A stretch of DNA of 64,000 bases. Origin: Mycolicibacterium vaccae NBRC 14118 = CIP 105934. Its GTDB lineage: Bacteria; Actinomycetota; Actinomycetes; Mycobacteriales; Mycobacteriaceae. The translations under genes were made by a program, and so were the position numbers. Shown here one piece after another: positions 48,353 to 58,092 of the stretch (its first letter is position 1; every line of letters starts with the position of its first letter). The notes beneath the pieces were generated by a model that was not told where the DNA came from, ran no database searches, and saw nothing but the letters and a program-made list of their open reading frames with translations. The stretch covers positions 1 through 64,000 of the forward strand of contig NZ_BCRS01000002.1 of the NCBI RefSeq assembly GCF_001552715.1. Reading direction: 5' to 3'.

Positions 48353-49780
48353 ATGACATTCTCGAATATGCCTCGCGGACGGCACTTCTCGCGCCGGCAG
48401 ATGCTTGCGGCGATGGGTGTCGCGGGAGCGGCCGCGGCCAGCGTGCCGGCGCTGAGCTCCTGCGGGGTCGGCGGCGGCAAGAGCGCACCCAACGGCGCCG
48501 GCGCCGTCACCGGTGGCTTCGACTGGCGCAAGGCCGCGGGATCGACGGTCAACATCCTGCAGACCCCGCATCCCTATCAGCTCTCGTACCAGCCGTTGCT
48601 CCAGGAGTTCACCGAGCTCACCGGCATCAACGTCAACATCGACCTGGTGCCCGAGGCCGACTACTTCACCAAACTCAACACCGAGTTGGCCGGAGGTTCG
48701 GGTAAACACGACGCGTTCATGCTCGGCGCGTACTTCATCTGGCAGTACGGTCCACCGGGCTGGATCGAGGATCTCGACCCGTGGCTGCGCAACAGCTCGG
48801 CCACCAGTGCGGAGTACGACTTCGAGGACATCTTCGAAGGACTGCGCACATCCACCCGGTGGGACTTCACGCTCGGCAATCCGCTCGGGACGGGTGGACA
48901 GTGGGCCATCCCGTGGGGTTTCGAGAACAACGTGGTCGCCTACAACAAGCGGATCTTCGACGAGAAGGGCATCACCAGGTTGCCCGACAACTTCGACGAC
49001 TTCATCCAGCTGGCGGTGGATCTGACCGACCGCTCGGCGAACCGCTACGGCATCTCCACCCGAGGGTCGAAGTCCTGGGCGACCATCCATCCCGGCTTCA
49101 TGACGCAATACACCCGCGCGGGCGCGGTCGACTACACCTGGAACGGCTCTGAACTGGTGGCCGAGATGGACAGCGACAAGGCGATCGACTTCACCAAGAA
49201 GTGGATCGAGATGCAGCACAAGGCCGGCCCCACGTCGTGGACGACCTATGACTATCCCAATGCCACAGGTGATCTCGGTGACGGAACGGCGATGATGGTG
49301 TTCGACGCCGACAGTGCCACCTACCCGAAGAACAAGCCGGGTGCGAGCAAAGAGGCCGGCAATCTGGCGTGGTACGCCGGCCCGGCCGGTCCGGACGGCA
49401 ACTACAAGACCAACCTGTGGACGTGGAGTTGGGCGATGAGCGCCAACTCGCGCAACAAGCTGCCGGCGTGGCTGTTCATCCAGTGGGTGACCGGTAAAGA
49501 GTCGATGAACAAAGCCGTCGAGGGCGGCAGCTACGCCGATCCGGTGCGCCAGTCGGTGTTCGACACCACCTTCAAGCGGGTCGCCGCCGACCAGTACGGC
49601 TACCTCGAAGCCTTCGAGACCGTCATCGGAGAGTCGAAGATTCAGTTCACCCCGCAGAAGAAGTTCTTCGACACCACCCAGAACTGGGCGGTCGCGCTGC
49701 AGGACATCTACGGCGGAGATGACGCTGCGACGCGCCTGCGCAGCCTCGCCAAGACCAACACGTCCAAGGTCAATCTCTAG
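48353..49780 (+). CDS. Sugar ABC transporter substrate-binding lipoprotein (Tat-type signal)
   Basis: The 475-residue protein starts with a twin-arginine signal (RHFSRRQMLAAMGVAGAAAASVPALSSCG) that ends in a lipobox, then a family 1 solute-binding fold with LLQEFTELTGINVNIDLVPEADYFTKLNTELAGGSGKHDAFML. It should capture a polyol outside the cell for the permeases that follow. The ATG with AAGGG upstream is preferred to the GTG at 48335, 15 bases after the eltD stop. Tat export of a lipoprotein is usual for this family in actinobacteria. Confidence 0.85.
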   Translation: MTFSNMPRGRHFSRRQMLAAMGVAGAAAASVPALSSCGVGGGKSAPNGAGAVTGGFDWRKAAGSTVNILQTPHPYQLSYQPLLQEFTELTGINVNIDLVPEADYFTKLNTELAGGSGKHDAFMLGAYFIWQYGPPGWIEDLDPWLRNSSATSAEYDFEDIFEGLRTSTRWDFTLGNPLGTGGQWAIPWGFENNVVAYNKRIFDEKGITRLPDNFDDFIQLAVDLTDRSANRYGISTRGSKSWATIHPGFMTQYTRAGAVDYTWNGSELVAEMDSDKAIDFTKKWIEMQHKAGPTSWTTYDYPNATGDLGDGTAMMVFDADSATYPKNKPGASKEAGNLAWYAGPAGPDGNYKTNLWTWSWAMSANSRNKLPAWLFIQWVTGKESMNKAVEGGSYADPVRQSVFDTTFKRVAADQYGYLEAFETVIGESKIQFTPQKKFFDTTQNWAVALQDIYGGDDAATRLRSLAKTNTSKVNL

Positions 49781-49794
49781 GAGCCGTGGAAATC

Positions 49795-50751
49795 ATGACA
49801 ACTCAGACCTCCAAGGCCCCGTCGACGTCGCCGGACCGGCCGCCCGCAGTGCGCCGGGGCGACCTGCCCGAGGTTCCGGCCTGGCGGCGCAGGCTGCGTC
49901 CCTACCTGCTGTCCGTCCCGGCCGTGGTGATCGTGGTCGGCATCCTGTATCCGTTCGCGGTCGGCGCCTACTACGCCTTCCTGAACTACGCTGCGGTGAA
50001 CCCTGATCCGCATTTCGTCTGGTTCGACAACTTCGCCTCGGTGCTCGGCGATCAGGTCTTCTGGAAGAGCGTCCAGGTCACCGCCACCTTCGCGGTCGCG
50101 GCGACGTTCATCGAGACGGTATTGGGCGTCGGGCTGGCCTTGCTGCTCAATCGCTCCTCGATCATCGGCAAGATCTTCGAGAAGGTGCTCATCCTGCCGT
50201 TGATGATCGCTCCGGTCATCGCCGGTGTGATCTGGAAACTGATGTTCAACCCGCAGTTCGGCGTGCTCAATCATGTTCTGGGACTGGGCAACACGTTTGA
50301 CTGGCTGTCGGCGCGCAACGCGCTGTTCTCGGTGATCCTGGTCGATATCTGGATCTTCACGCCGTTCGTCGCCATCCTGGTGCTCGCCGGTATCCGATCG
50401 CTGCCACGCGAGCCGTTCGAGGCGTCCGAAGTCGACGGCGCCTCGTGGTTCTACATGTTCCGCAAGCTGATGCTGCCGATGCTGTGGCCCTACATCCTGG
50501 TTGCCGTGATCTTCCGGTTCATGGACAACCTGAAGGTCTTCGACCACATCTACGTGCTGACCGCCGGCGGACCCGGCGTGGCCACCCGGACACTGCAGAT
50601 CGGCGCCTTCGAGGACTCGATCATCAACCTGGACTACTCGCGCGGCAGCACCTACATGCTGCTGCTGTGGGTCATCGTGTTCATCACCGCGCGCTACCTG
50701 GTGAGCGTGCTCGGAAAAGCGCAGCGCCGCGCTGCCGGAGCGGAGTCATAG
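49795..50751 (+). CDS. Sugar ABC transporter permease (MalF type)
   Basis: The 318-residue protein has about six helices, LLSVPAVVIVVGILYPFAVGAYYAFLNY at the start and the EAA loop REPFEASEVDGASWFYMFRKLMLPMLWP. It forms the membrane channel with the MalG-type permease. The ATG at 49795 has AGGAG about ten bases upstream; a GTG three codons earlier sits too close to that site. Confidence 0.9.
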   Translation: MTTQTSKAPSTSPDRPPAVRRGDLPEVPAWRRRLRPYLLSVPAVVIVVGILYPFAVGAYYAFLNYAAVNPDPHFVWFDNFASVLGDQVFWKSVQVTATFAVAATFIETVLGVGLALLLNRSSIIGKIFEKVLILPLMIAPVIAGVIWKLMFNPQFGVLNHVLGLGNTFDWLSARNALFSVILVDIWIFTPFVAILVLAGIRSLPREPFEASEVDGASWFYMFRKLMLPMLWPYILVAVIFRFMDNLKVFDHIYVLTAGGPGVATRTLQIGAFEDSIINLDYSRGSTYMLLLWVIVFITARYLVSVLGKAQRRAAGAES

Positions 50752-50754
50752 ACC

Positions 50755-51636
50755 ATGGCACTCAAGATGTCCCGCACTGAGCTTCAACCGGGCCAGAAGC
50801 GGTGGTCCATCGGCGCCGTCGCCGCCGATGTCGGGCTGGTCTTCTGGTTCGTCTTCTCGCTCTTTCCGATCTTCTGGATGCTGATGCTGGCCCTGAAGAA
50901 CGCCGAGGAGCAGACCACCACCTTTTTCTCGTTCAGTCCCACCTGGTCGAACTTCGCCACGGTCCTGTCCGATCGGGGCACCCAGATGACCAGCGTGGAT
51001 TTCAAGGCCTCGCTGCTGACCAGCCTGCTCAACTGCGGCGGCGCGGTGCTGGTGTCGCTGATCATCGGTATCCCCGCCGCCTACGCCGCCGGCCGTTGGC
51101 AGTACAAGGGTTCCAACGACCTGATGTTCACCATGCTGTCCTTCCGCTTCGCACCCGAGCTCATGGTCATCGTGCCGTTGTTCGTGATCTACAACCAGAT
51201 CGGCCTGTTCGACACCAAGGTCGGCATGATCTGGGTGCTGCAACTGGTCACCATGCCGCTGGTGGTGTGGATCCTGCGGTCCTACTTCCAGGATCTGCCG
51301 GAGGATCTCGAGCAGGCGGCGTTGCTCGACGGGTACACCCGTCGCCGGGCGTTCCTGATGGTCGCGCTGCCGATCGTGCGGCCCGGCATCGCCGCCGCGG
51401 CGCTGCTGGCGTTCATCTTCGCCTGGAACAACTACGTCTTCCCGCTGATCCTGGCCGACAGCAATGCCGGCACGGTGACCGTCGCCATCACCAAGTTCCT
51501 CGGCGGCGGCGGCCAGGCGTACTACAACCTCACGGCCGCCGCGGCGCTGATCGCGGCGTTGCCACCACTCATCCTCGCGCTGACCATCCAGCGGTATCTG
51601 GTGCGGGGCCTGTCATTCGGGGCGGTGAAGGCCTGA
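50755..51636 (+). CDS. Sugar ABC transporter permease (MalG type)
   Basis: The 293-residue protein has six predicted helices, the first with VFWFVFSLFPIFWMLMLALKNAEE, and the MalG EAA loop LPEDLEQAALLDGYTRRRAFLMVALPIVRPG. It pairs with the preceding permease. The ATG follows the previous stop by three bases and the gene ends with TGATG shared with the first ATPase. Confidence 0.92.
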   Translation: MALKMSRTELQPGQKRWSIGAVAADVGLVFWFVFSLFPIFWMLMLALKNAEEQTTTFFSFSPTWSNFATVLSDRGTQMTSVDFKASLLTSLLNCGGAVLVSLIIGIPAAYAAGRWQYKGSNDLMFTMLSFRFAPELMVIVPLFVIYNQIGLFDTKVGMIWVLQLVTMPLVVWILRSYFQDLPEDLEQAALLDGYTRRRAFLMVALPIVRPGIAAAALLAFIFAWNNYVFPLILADSNAGTVTVAITKFLGGGGQAYYNLTAAAALIAALPPLILALTIQRYLVRGLSFGAVKA

Positions 51637-52751
51637 TGGCCACGGTAACGATTGCCAATGTCACCAAGAGCTACGGTGCGACCTCGAAGAAGGTCACCGC
51701 GGTCGATGACCTGTCGCTGGACATCGCCGACGGCGAGTTCTTCGTCATCCTGGGTCCCAGCGGAGCCGGGAAGACGACCACGTTGAAGTCCATCGCCGGG
51801 CTGGTCGACGTCGATTCGGGCACGGTATCCATCGGCGGTGTCGACATGACCGCGGTGGAGCCCTACCACCGCAACGTAGCGATGGCCTTCGAGAGTTACG
51901 CGCTCTACCCGCAGAAGACGGTGGCCGAGAACCTCGCCTCGCCGCTCAAATCCGGTCGTACCGGCAAATATTCGGCGGCTGAGCAGGCTGAGCGGATCGA
52001 CCAGGTCACCACGACCCTGGGCATCAACGCGCTCAAGAACCGGCTGCCCCGCGAGCTGTCCAACGGGCAGCGTCAGCGGGTGGCGCTCGGTCGTGTCCTG
52101 GTCCGGCCGGCCGATGCCTATCTGCTCGACGAGCCGCTGAGCCACCTCGACGCCAAGCTGCGCGCGTCGATGCGCGCCGAACTCAAGCAGCTCGGCGCGA
52201 TGTCGAACACCACGACCGTCTACGTGACGCACGACTACCAGGAGGCGCTGGCGCTGGGCGACCGTATCGCGGTGATGCGGGAGGGCCGGGTGATGCAGAT
52301 CGGCACGCCGGACGAGATCTGGCGCCGACCGGCCGACACCTTCGTCGCGCGATCGCTCGGTCAACCCGAGATCAACCTGCTCGACGGCGTCGTCGACGAT
52401 GGCCGGATCCGGCTCGGTGACGGCTCGCTGGATGTTCCGGTGCCGGCCGGCGTGCAGTGCGCACGGGGGGATCGGGTGCGAGTAGGGCTGCGCCCCAGCG
52501 ATATCCATGTCACGAGCCGGGAGGGTTCACTACGCGGACGTGTCGTGCTCGCCGAACGGCTAGGCCGCAACATCGAGCTGACCGTCGACGTGGGAGGCGC
52601 GCAGCTGATCGCCCTCACCTCGGGCCGGCACGGCGTCGGGGAGGGCGACAACGTGACGATGCGCATCGCGGAATCCGATGTGCACGTGTTCACGCCGGGC
52701 GACGGTGACACCGCGCGACTCGGCGACTCGACCCTGGAGGCAGTGCAGTGA
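51636..52751 (+). CDS. Sugar ABC transporter ATPase 1 (UgpC/MalK-like, altered Q-loop)
   Basis: The 371-residue ATPase has Walker A GPSGAGKTT, Walker B YLLDEPLSHLD and H-loop TVYVTHDYQEA, then a C-terminal TOBE-type regulatory region (VGLRPSDIHVT). The Q-loop reads AMAFESYALYP instead of VFQ-SYALYP, so the catalytic glutamine is glutamate, and the signature is LSNGQRQR rather than LSGGQ. The next gene shows a similar pair of changes, so both ATPases form an unusual asymmetric pair. TGATG overlap with the permease gene. Confidence 0.9.
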   Translation: MATVTIANVTKSYGATSKKVTAVDDLSLDIADGEFFVILGPSGAGKTTTLKSIAGLVDVDSGTVSIGGVDMTAVEPYHRNVAMAFESYALYPQKTVAENLASPLKSGRTGKYSAAEQAERIDQVTTTLGINALKNRLPRELSNGQRQRVALGRVLVRPADAYLLDEPLSHLDAKLRASMRAELKQLGAMSNTTTVYVTHDYQEALALGDRIAVMREGRVMQIGTPDEIWRRPADTFVARSLGQPEINLLDGVVDDGRIRLGDGSLDVPVPAGVQCARGDRVRVGLRPSDIHVTSREGSLRGRVVLAERLGRNIELTVDVGGAQLIALTSGRHGVGEGDNVTMRIAESDVHVFTPGDGDTARLGDSTLEAVQ

Positions 52752-53878
52752 GCGTCACGATCGACAAGACCACGCAGCAGACAGCCCAGAGCCTGACCCT
52801 CTCGGATCTGGTCAAGACCTATGCGTCGCGGAGCCGGGATAGCGTGACGGCGGTCAAGGGCATCAACCTGGCGATCCAGGCGGGCGAACTGGTGGCGTTG
52901 CTCGGGCCGTCGGGCTGCGGCAAGACGACCACCTTGCGCATGATCGCCGGGCTGGAGACGGTGACCAGCGGATCGATCAAGATCGGTGATCGTGAAGTCT
53001 CCCAACTGCCCGCGGCCAAACGCGGCATCGGGGTCGGCTTCGAGAGTTATGCGCTGTACCCGCCGATGTCGGTCCGCGACAACCTGCTGTACGGCCTGAA
53101 GGCGCGCAAGGTCAAAGGCGCCGAGAAAATGGTCGACTCGATCTGCGAGCGGCTGGAGATGAAAGACCTGCTCGATCTGCGCCCGGCGGGACTGTCGAGC
53201 GGTCAGAAGCAGCGGGTCGCGCTGGCTCGGGCACTGGTGCGCAATCCTCCGGTGCTGCTGCTCGACGAGCCGCTCAGCCATCTGGACGCCTCCGCGCGCA
53301 ACCGCGTGCGCCGCGAACTGAAGGTGCTGCAGCGGGAGTTCGGATACACCACCATTGTGGTCACCCACGACCAGGTCGAGGCGCTGTCGCTGGCCGACCG
53401 GCTCGCCGTCATGGACGGCGGTGTGGTACAGCAATTCGGCACTCCCGATGAGGTTTTCGACGATCCCGCCAACCTGTTCGTCGCGGAGTTCGTCGGAGAG
53501 CCGGCGATCAACGTGATCCCGGGCACAACCCGGGTCCACGGCGGTCGGGTGCGCGTCGAGATCGGTTCCGGGGCAGGGCTCCTGGACACCACGGTGACCG
53601 ATGTGCCGGACGCGACCAGGGTCACCGTGGGCATCCGGCCACAGGACTGCGCACTGTCGGCCGGAGGCGACGGCCAGGGCGTCGCCGCCACGGTGGCATA
53701 CTTCGAGCATCTGCTGGAGTTCGGTTTGGCGACCAGCACCGTGCCGGGTATCGAGGAGGGTGTGGTGGTGCAAACCCCCGCCGAGGAGGACTACCAACCC
53801 GAGCAGCAGGTGACGGTGACCGCACCGGCCGAGCGGGTGTACCTTTTCGACACCGACACCGGAGAACGGCTGCGATGA
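52748..53878 (+). CDS. Sugar ABC transporter ATPase 2 (UgpC/MalK-like, altered Q-loop)
   Basis: The 376-residue ATPase has Walker A GPSGCGKTT, Walker B LLLDEPLSHLD, H-loop TIVVTHDQVEA and a C-terminal TOBE-like domain. As in its partner the Q-loop is GVGFESYALYP (Glu for Gln) and the signature is LSSGQKQR. Two distinct ATPases for one MalFGK-type importer are uncommon outside polyol systems such as rhizobial glycerol transport (GlpST). The GTG start overlaps the previous stop (GTGA). Confidence 0.9.
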   Translation: MSVTIDKTTQQTAQSLTLSDLVKTYASRSRDSVTAVKGINLAIQAGELVALLGPSGCGKTTTLRMIAGLETVTSGSIKIGDREVSQLPAAKRGIGVGFESYALYPPMSVRDNLLYGLKARKVKGAEKMVDSICERLEMKDLLDLRPAGLSSGQKQRVALARALVRNPPVLLLDEPLSHLDASARNRVRRELKVLQREFGYTTIVVTHDQVEALSLADRLAVMDGGVVQQFGTPDEVFDDPANLFVAEFVGEPAINVIPGTTRVHGGRVRVEIGSGAGLLDTTVTDVPDATRVTVGIRPQDCALSAGGDGQGVAATVAYFEHLLEFGLATSTVPGIEEGVVVQTPAEEDYQPEQQVTVTAPAERVYLFDTDTGERLR

Positions 53879-55614
53879 CCAAGCTTTACAACGACCCTGC
53901 CCGATTCACCGAGGACATGCTGACCGGCTTCCTGGACGCCAACGCGCGCTATGTCGTAGGGGTGCCCGGCGGTGTGGTCCGCGCCCACCGGACCAGGCCG
54001 GGCAAGGTCGCGGTCGTCATCGGCGGTGGCTCGGGTCACTATCCCGCGTTCTGTGGCACGGTCGGCTTCGGTTTCGCCGACGGCGCGGTGGTCGGCAACA
54101 TCTTCACCTCGCCCTCGGCCGAGGAGGCGGCCTCGGTCGCCAGGGCTGCCCACGGCGACGCCGGTGTGCTGTTGACCACCGGCAACTACGCCGGTGACGT
54201 GATGAACTTCGGGCTCGCGGTGACACAGCTGCGCAGCGAGGGTATCGAGGCCCACTACTTCGCGGTCACGGACGACATCGCCAGCGCGCCCCGCGGCGAG
54301 GAAGCGAAAAGGCGCGGTATCGCAGGCGATTTCACGGTGTTCAAGTGCGCCAGCGCGGCGGCCGAGGACGGTCTCGACCTCGCCGGGGTGGTCCGGGTCG
54401 CCGAATCGGCGAATGCCGCGACGCGCACGCTGGGGGTGGCGTTCGACGGATGCACCATGCCGGGGGCCGACCACCCGCTGTTCACTGTCCCGGAGGGCAT
54501 GATGGGTGTCGGCCTCGGCATCCACGGGGAACCCGGGGTGGCCGACGAGCCGATGCCGTCGGCGTCGGCGCTGGCGCAGAAGCTGGTCGACGGCGTGCTC
54601 GCCGACCAGCCGGCGACGGAGTCGAAGCGGATCGCGGTGATCCTCAACGGCCTGGGCCGCACCAAGTACGAAGAGCTGTTCGTGGTGTGGGGCACCGTGG
54701 CCGCACTGCTGCGCGAGCGCGGCTACGAGATCGTCGAACCGGAGGTCGGTGAGCTGGTCACCAGCCTCGACATGGCGGGCTGCTCGCTGACGCTGATGTG
54801 GCTCGACGACGAACTCGAGCGGTACTGGACCTCGCCCGCCGACACCCCGGCCTACCGCAAGGGGGCCGCGGCACCGGCCGTCGGTGAGGGCTCTGCCGAA
54901 CTGCGCACCGCCGCCGAGCTGGCTGTTGGAGCCGACGCGGCGGCACTGGCGGAGCGCGCGGACGACGACGGCCGCAACGGCGGTCGGCTGGTCGCCCGTG
55001 TGCTGGTGGCGATGGCGGCCATGCTCGCCGACGTCGAGGAGGAGCTGGGGCGGATCGACGCGGTCGCCGGCGACGGCGACCACGGCAGAGGGATGGTGAA
55101 GGGCTCGTCGGCAGCGTCCGAGGCAGCCCGCAGCGCGGCCGAGGCCGGAGCCGGCCAGGGTTCGGTCCTGGCCGCGGCGGGCAAGGAGTGGGCCGCCAAG
55201 GCGGGCGGCACCTCGGGCGTGCTCTGGGGTGCCCTGCTGTCCGCTGTCGGTGCGCGACTCGGCGACACCGGACGGCCCGACGCCACCACCATTGCGGCCG
55301 GAATGCGCGACGGCTACGACGCGTTGATCACACTCGGCGGTGCCGCGCCGGGAGACAAGACCATGCTGGACGCGTTTCTTCCGTTCGTCGAAGACCTGCA
55401 GCGGCGGGTGGCCGACGGTCAGGAGTGGCGGGATGCGTGGCAGGCAGCGGCCGAGGTCGCTACCGAGGCGGCGCGGGCGACCGCTGAACTGCGGCCTAAG
55501 GTGGGTCGGGCGCGACCCCTCGCGGAGCGCAGCGTCGGCACTCCGGACGCCGGCGCGACCTCGCTGGCGATGTGTCTGCGCACCGCCGCCGAGAACTTCA
55601 CCTCGACCCCGTAA
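53875..55614 (+). CDS. derK: DHAK family ketose kinase, probable D-erythrulose kinase
   Basis: The 579-residue protein fuses a DhaK domain (about 1-330; substrate-binding His in GLGIHGEPG, with GGGSGHYP near residue 50) and a DhaL domain (about 370-575; [20 protein letters not shown] for Mg-ATP). It would phosphorylate D-erythrulose in the cytoplasm. The role is taken from the tetritol pathway of M. smegmatis, where a DHAK kinase, DerK, is followed by an RpiB-type isomerase as here. ATGA overlap with the ATPase gene. Confidence 0.68.
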   Translation: MTKLYNDPARFTEDMLTGFLDANARYVVGVPGGVVRAHRTRPGKVAVVIGGGSGHYPAFCGTVGFGFADGAVVGNIFTSPSAEEAASVARAAHGDAGVLLTTGNYAGDVMNFGLAVTQLRSEGIEAHYFAVTDDIASAPRGEEAKRRGIAGDFTVFKCASAAAEDGLDLAGVVRVAESANAATRTLGVAFDGCTMPGADHPLFTVPEGMMGVGLGIHGEPGVADEPMPSASALAQKLVDGVLADQPATESKRIAVILNGLGRTKYEELFVVWGTVAALLRERGYEIVEPEVGELVTSLDMAGCSLTLMWLDDELERYWTSPADTPAYRKGAAAPAVGEGSAELRTAAELAVGADAAALAERADDDGRNGGRLVARVLVAMAAMLADVEEELGRIDAVAGDGDHGRGMVKGSSAASEAARSAAEAGAGQGSVLAAAGKEWAAKAGGTSGVLWGALLSAVGARLGDTGRPDATTIAAGMRDGYDALITLGGAAPGDKTMLDAFLPFVEDLQRRVADGQEWRDAWQAAAEVATEAARATAELRPKVGRARPLAERSVGTPDAGATSLAMCLRTAAENFTSTP

Positions 55615-55667
55615 AGATGGACCCCGTAACCATGGGCTCCGCGAACAGCGAAAGGGACGTGACCACC

Positions 55668-56141
55668 ATGCCGTCTGGCCTACGGATCGTCGTCGGAGCC
55701 GACGACGCCGGATACGAGTACAAGGAAGCGCTCAAAGGTGACCTGCTCGCCGATGAGCGCGTCGCCGATGTCACCGATGTCGGAGTCGGTGCCGACGAGA
55801 ACACCGCCTATCCGCACGTGGCGGTTGCGGCGGCGCGAATGGTGGCCGAGGGCAAGGCAGATCGCGCCCTGCTGGTGTGCGGTACCGGGCTCGGGGTCGC
55901 GATCAGCGCCAACAAGGTGCCCGGGATCCGCGCGGTCACCGCGCACGACGGCTTTTCTGTCGAACGCTCAGTGCTGTCGAACAACGCACAGGTGCTGTGC
56001 TTCGGGCAGCGGGTTATCGGGCTGGAGTTGGCGCGCCGCCTCGTAGGGGAGTGGCTCGGCTACGAGTTCGATCCGCAGAGTGCGTCGGCAGCCAAGGTCG
56101 GGGCCATCGACGCGTACGAATCGGCGCCGGACGCCTGCTGA
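55668..56141 (+). CDS. derI: RpiB/LacAB-type isomerase, probable D-erythrulose-4-phosphate isomerase
   Basis: The 157-residue protein has the RpiB fold with active-site Cys in [51 protein letters not shown]. The N-terminal motif reads ADDAGYEYK where ribose-5-phosphate isomerases have SDHAG, so Ala replaces the His, consistent with another substrate. It should convert D-erythrulose-4-phosphate to D-erythrose-4-phosphate, which enters the pentose phosphate pathway. ATG at 55668 is the likeliest start; a GTG at 55659 is close to AAAGGG and is the alternative. Confidence 0.62.
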   Translation: MPSGLRIVVGADDAGYEYKEALKGDLLADERVADVTDVGVGADENTAYPHVAVAAARMVAEGKADRALLVCGTGLGVAISANKVPGIRAVTAHDGFSVERSVLSNNAQVLCFGQRVIGLELARRLVGEWLGYEFDPQSASAAKVGAIDAYESAPDAC

Positions 56142-56163
56142 CGGGCGGTAGCCCTCTGACGTC

Positions 56164-56895
56164 TCACTGGAGGGTCAGGGTGGGAGCGGGCTGGGCCAGC
56201 ATGCCGACGGCGAAGGTTGCTGCCTGATCGGCCATTCCGTTGTTGGCGTACTGCTGGTGTGCCGCAGGGGAACCGGTGGCGGGGGCACCGGAGCAGACGG
56301 TGTCACCCAGTGCGCAGAGCTCGAGGACCCGGGCGGCGTAGGCCGGCCCGACGTCGATGACCGGTGCGTTGTATTTCGCGGCAGACCACCCCGCAGGCAT
56401 GCCGAACAGCACCACTGCGGCGACGTTGTCGGCGACGTCGCCGGGGATCGGAAGGGGAGCGGCTCCGGCGGGTACGTCCGTCGGCACGACGCCCGAAGTG
56501 ACCAGGGCGGTCACCACCGCGCCTTGAGAGTAGCCGCCGAGAACCATGCGGGTGTTCGGGCACACCGACACCACACCGCGCAGGTGGTTGGTCTCGTCGC
56601 GCATGCCCTCGACGACATTCATGGTGAAGACCGGTCCGCCGCTGAAGTTGCTACTGGCCGGATAGTTCACGGCGTGGACGCCCACCGTCCGCGGGCCTAC
56701 CTGCGCTCGCAGGGAATCGACGAATCGCTGGCCGACGCCACCGACGCCGGGCGGTTCGGCGGTGCCGCGGGCAAACACCACCCCGATGTCGGGACACGGT
56801 TGCGAGTCCGCCACCGGGATGATGATCGGTAGCGCGGCCAACGCCAGAGCTGTCGCCCCCACAAGGCGACCGGCGGTTCGCAAACCAGCGGCCAT
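56164..56895 (-). CDS. Cutinase family secreted esterase
   Basis: The 243-residue protein has a signal peptide (VGATALALAALPIIIPVADS) and the cutinase fold with CPDIGVVFARGTAEPPGVG, nucleophile GYSQGA, and C-terminal catalytic Asp/His region DTVCS... SPAAHQQY. Mycobacterial cutinase-like proteins hydrolyse lipid or polyester bonds outside the cell. Four cysteines fit two disulfides. GGGGGG lies just before the ATG. It converges with derI across 22 bases. Confidence 0.88.
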   Translation of the reverse strand: MAAGLRTAGRLVGATALALAALPIIIPVADSQPCPDIGVVFARGTAEPPGVGGVGQRFVDSLRAQVGPRTVGVHAVNYPASSNFSGGPVFTMNVVEGMRDETNHLRGVVSVCPNTRMVLGGYSQGAVVTALVTSGVVPTDVPAGAAPLPIPGDVADNVAAVVLFGMPAGWSAAKYNAPVIDVGPAYAARVLELCALGDTVCSGAPATGSPAAHQQYANNGMADQAATFAVGMLAQPAPTLTLQ

Positions 56896-57335
56896 TCATT
56901 CCCCCCAACATTCCCTGCGCAGAACTATGACAGACCCGGATTCTGGGCGGCACCGTTTTGGCAACCCTCCCAGTCGTTCGTCATAGTGACGTCATCGCGG
57001 CGTCGCCGTCCTCCTTATCGCCGCGGTCGGACACGGCGTTACAGGTACTGGCAGGCGGCAAAAGTCCATCACTGCAACCAAATTCGTTATTTGGACAGGC
57101 TGCGGCCTTCCGTATGGGTTCGCCGATGGTGATGGCGAACTCGGTGATCGCGGGCTTCGGGGGCGGCGGCCGCGGCCTCGCCGCCGTCCGACTCGCCGGA
57201 AGCCGTCCAGGCGTTCGCCGGCCGAGGGATACCCGGCGCCAACCGACGAGTGAATGTGCTCTTCCGTTTGACGGTACGACACACCTGCAGAACAATCGAT
57301 AATCGATAGGACGGCGACGGCAGAGGAGATCGGCA
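56896..57335. other. Intergenic stretch before the diiron gene
   Basis: About 440 bases separate the cutinase start from the diiron gene. Open frames here are GC shadows with no ribosome site. Near the right end TTGACG (57269-57274), 17 bases, AACAAT is a possible promoter, and the tandem ATCGAT AATCGAT at 57296-57309 lies just after it, a possible operator. No gene was recognised. Confidence 0.4.
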
Positions 57336-58034
57336 GTGGTAGATGTGCGCAATGTCAGGGGAGGAACGGGCCTCGACCCGATCATCGGAGAAGTCGACGA
57401 GATTCTCGACGCCATCTTCGCCAACGCCAAACGCACCAGTGAGGATTTCTTCGACAACTTCAGCCGGGACCCCAAGCCCATCATCCTGGCCGAGTGGCTG
57501 GCGACGCGTGCCTGGCGCGAGATCGATTACGTGTTCCTCTTGAATGCCGAGATCCACCGGTACGGACTGGGTTTCGAGCGCAAGCACATCACCCTGCTGG
57601 CGAAGCAAGCGTTCCAGGAGGCTGAGCACTACGAACTGGTGAGCAACGCGGTCGAATCGCTCGGCGGCACGGCGCCCACCACGATCCCGCCGGACACCCA
57701 GAAATGGAGTGAGTTCCTCTGGGATTGTCTCGATCGCCATCCCCTTGCCGCTATTGCGGCGTGGAACGCTTCGGAGACCTCGGCAACCGGAAGCCTCGAG
57801 CCGACATTCCTTGCCGGAGAACGACACGGCTTCGACGAGGTGGTGCGGGTGCATCGCAAAATCGAGATCGACGAGAAGTTCCATGTCGGACTGGGCAGGC
57901 AGATGCTGGCGCGGTACGCGAAAACTGATGAGGACCGCAAAGAGATCCTCCGGGCCATGCGAGGCATGCACGACATCGCGGCGAACATGTTCACTCCCGA
58001 GACGGCCACCCGGCTGATGGCACCCCAGGGGTGA
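57336..58034 (+). CDS. Ferritin-like diiron protein (oxygenase type)
   Basis: The 232-residue helical protein has the full ferritin-like ligand set: E62 in REIDY, E95xxH98 in QEAEHYE, E147 in NASETS and E180xxH183 in DEKFHVG. The order Glu, ExxH, Glu, ExxH over four helices fits a nonheme diiron oxygenase or N-oxygenase-like enzyme. GAGGAG precedes the GTG. The gene directly downstream encodes an FMN/2Fe-2S reductase that could deliver its electrons. No named family or substrate could be assigned. Confidence 0.7.
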   Translation: MVDVRNVRGGTGLDPIIGEVDEILDAIFANAKRTSEDFFDNFSRDPKPIILAEWLATRAWREIDYVFLLNAEIHRYGLGFERKHITLLAKQAFQEAEHYELVSNAVESLGGTAPTTIPPDTQKWSEFLWDCLDRHPLAAIAAWNASETSATGSLEPTFLAGERHGFDEVVRVHRKIEIDEKFHVGLGRQMLARYAKTDEDRKEILRAMRGMHDIAANMFTPETATRLMAPQG

Positions 58035-58092
58035 CTGTCGGCCGTCCCAGGTCCCGCACGTTCCGTGGCTCACCCACCGCCTTGGAGTTCTG

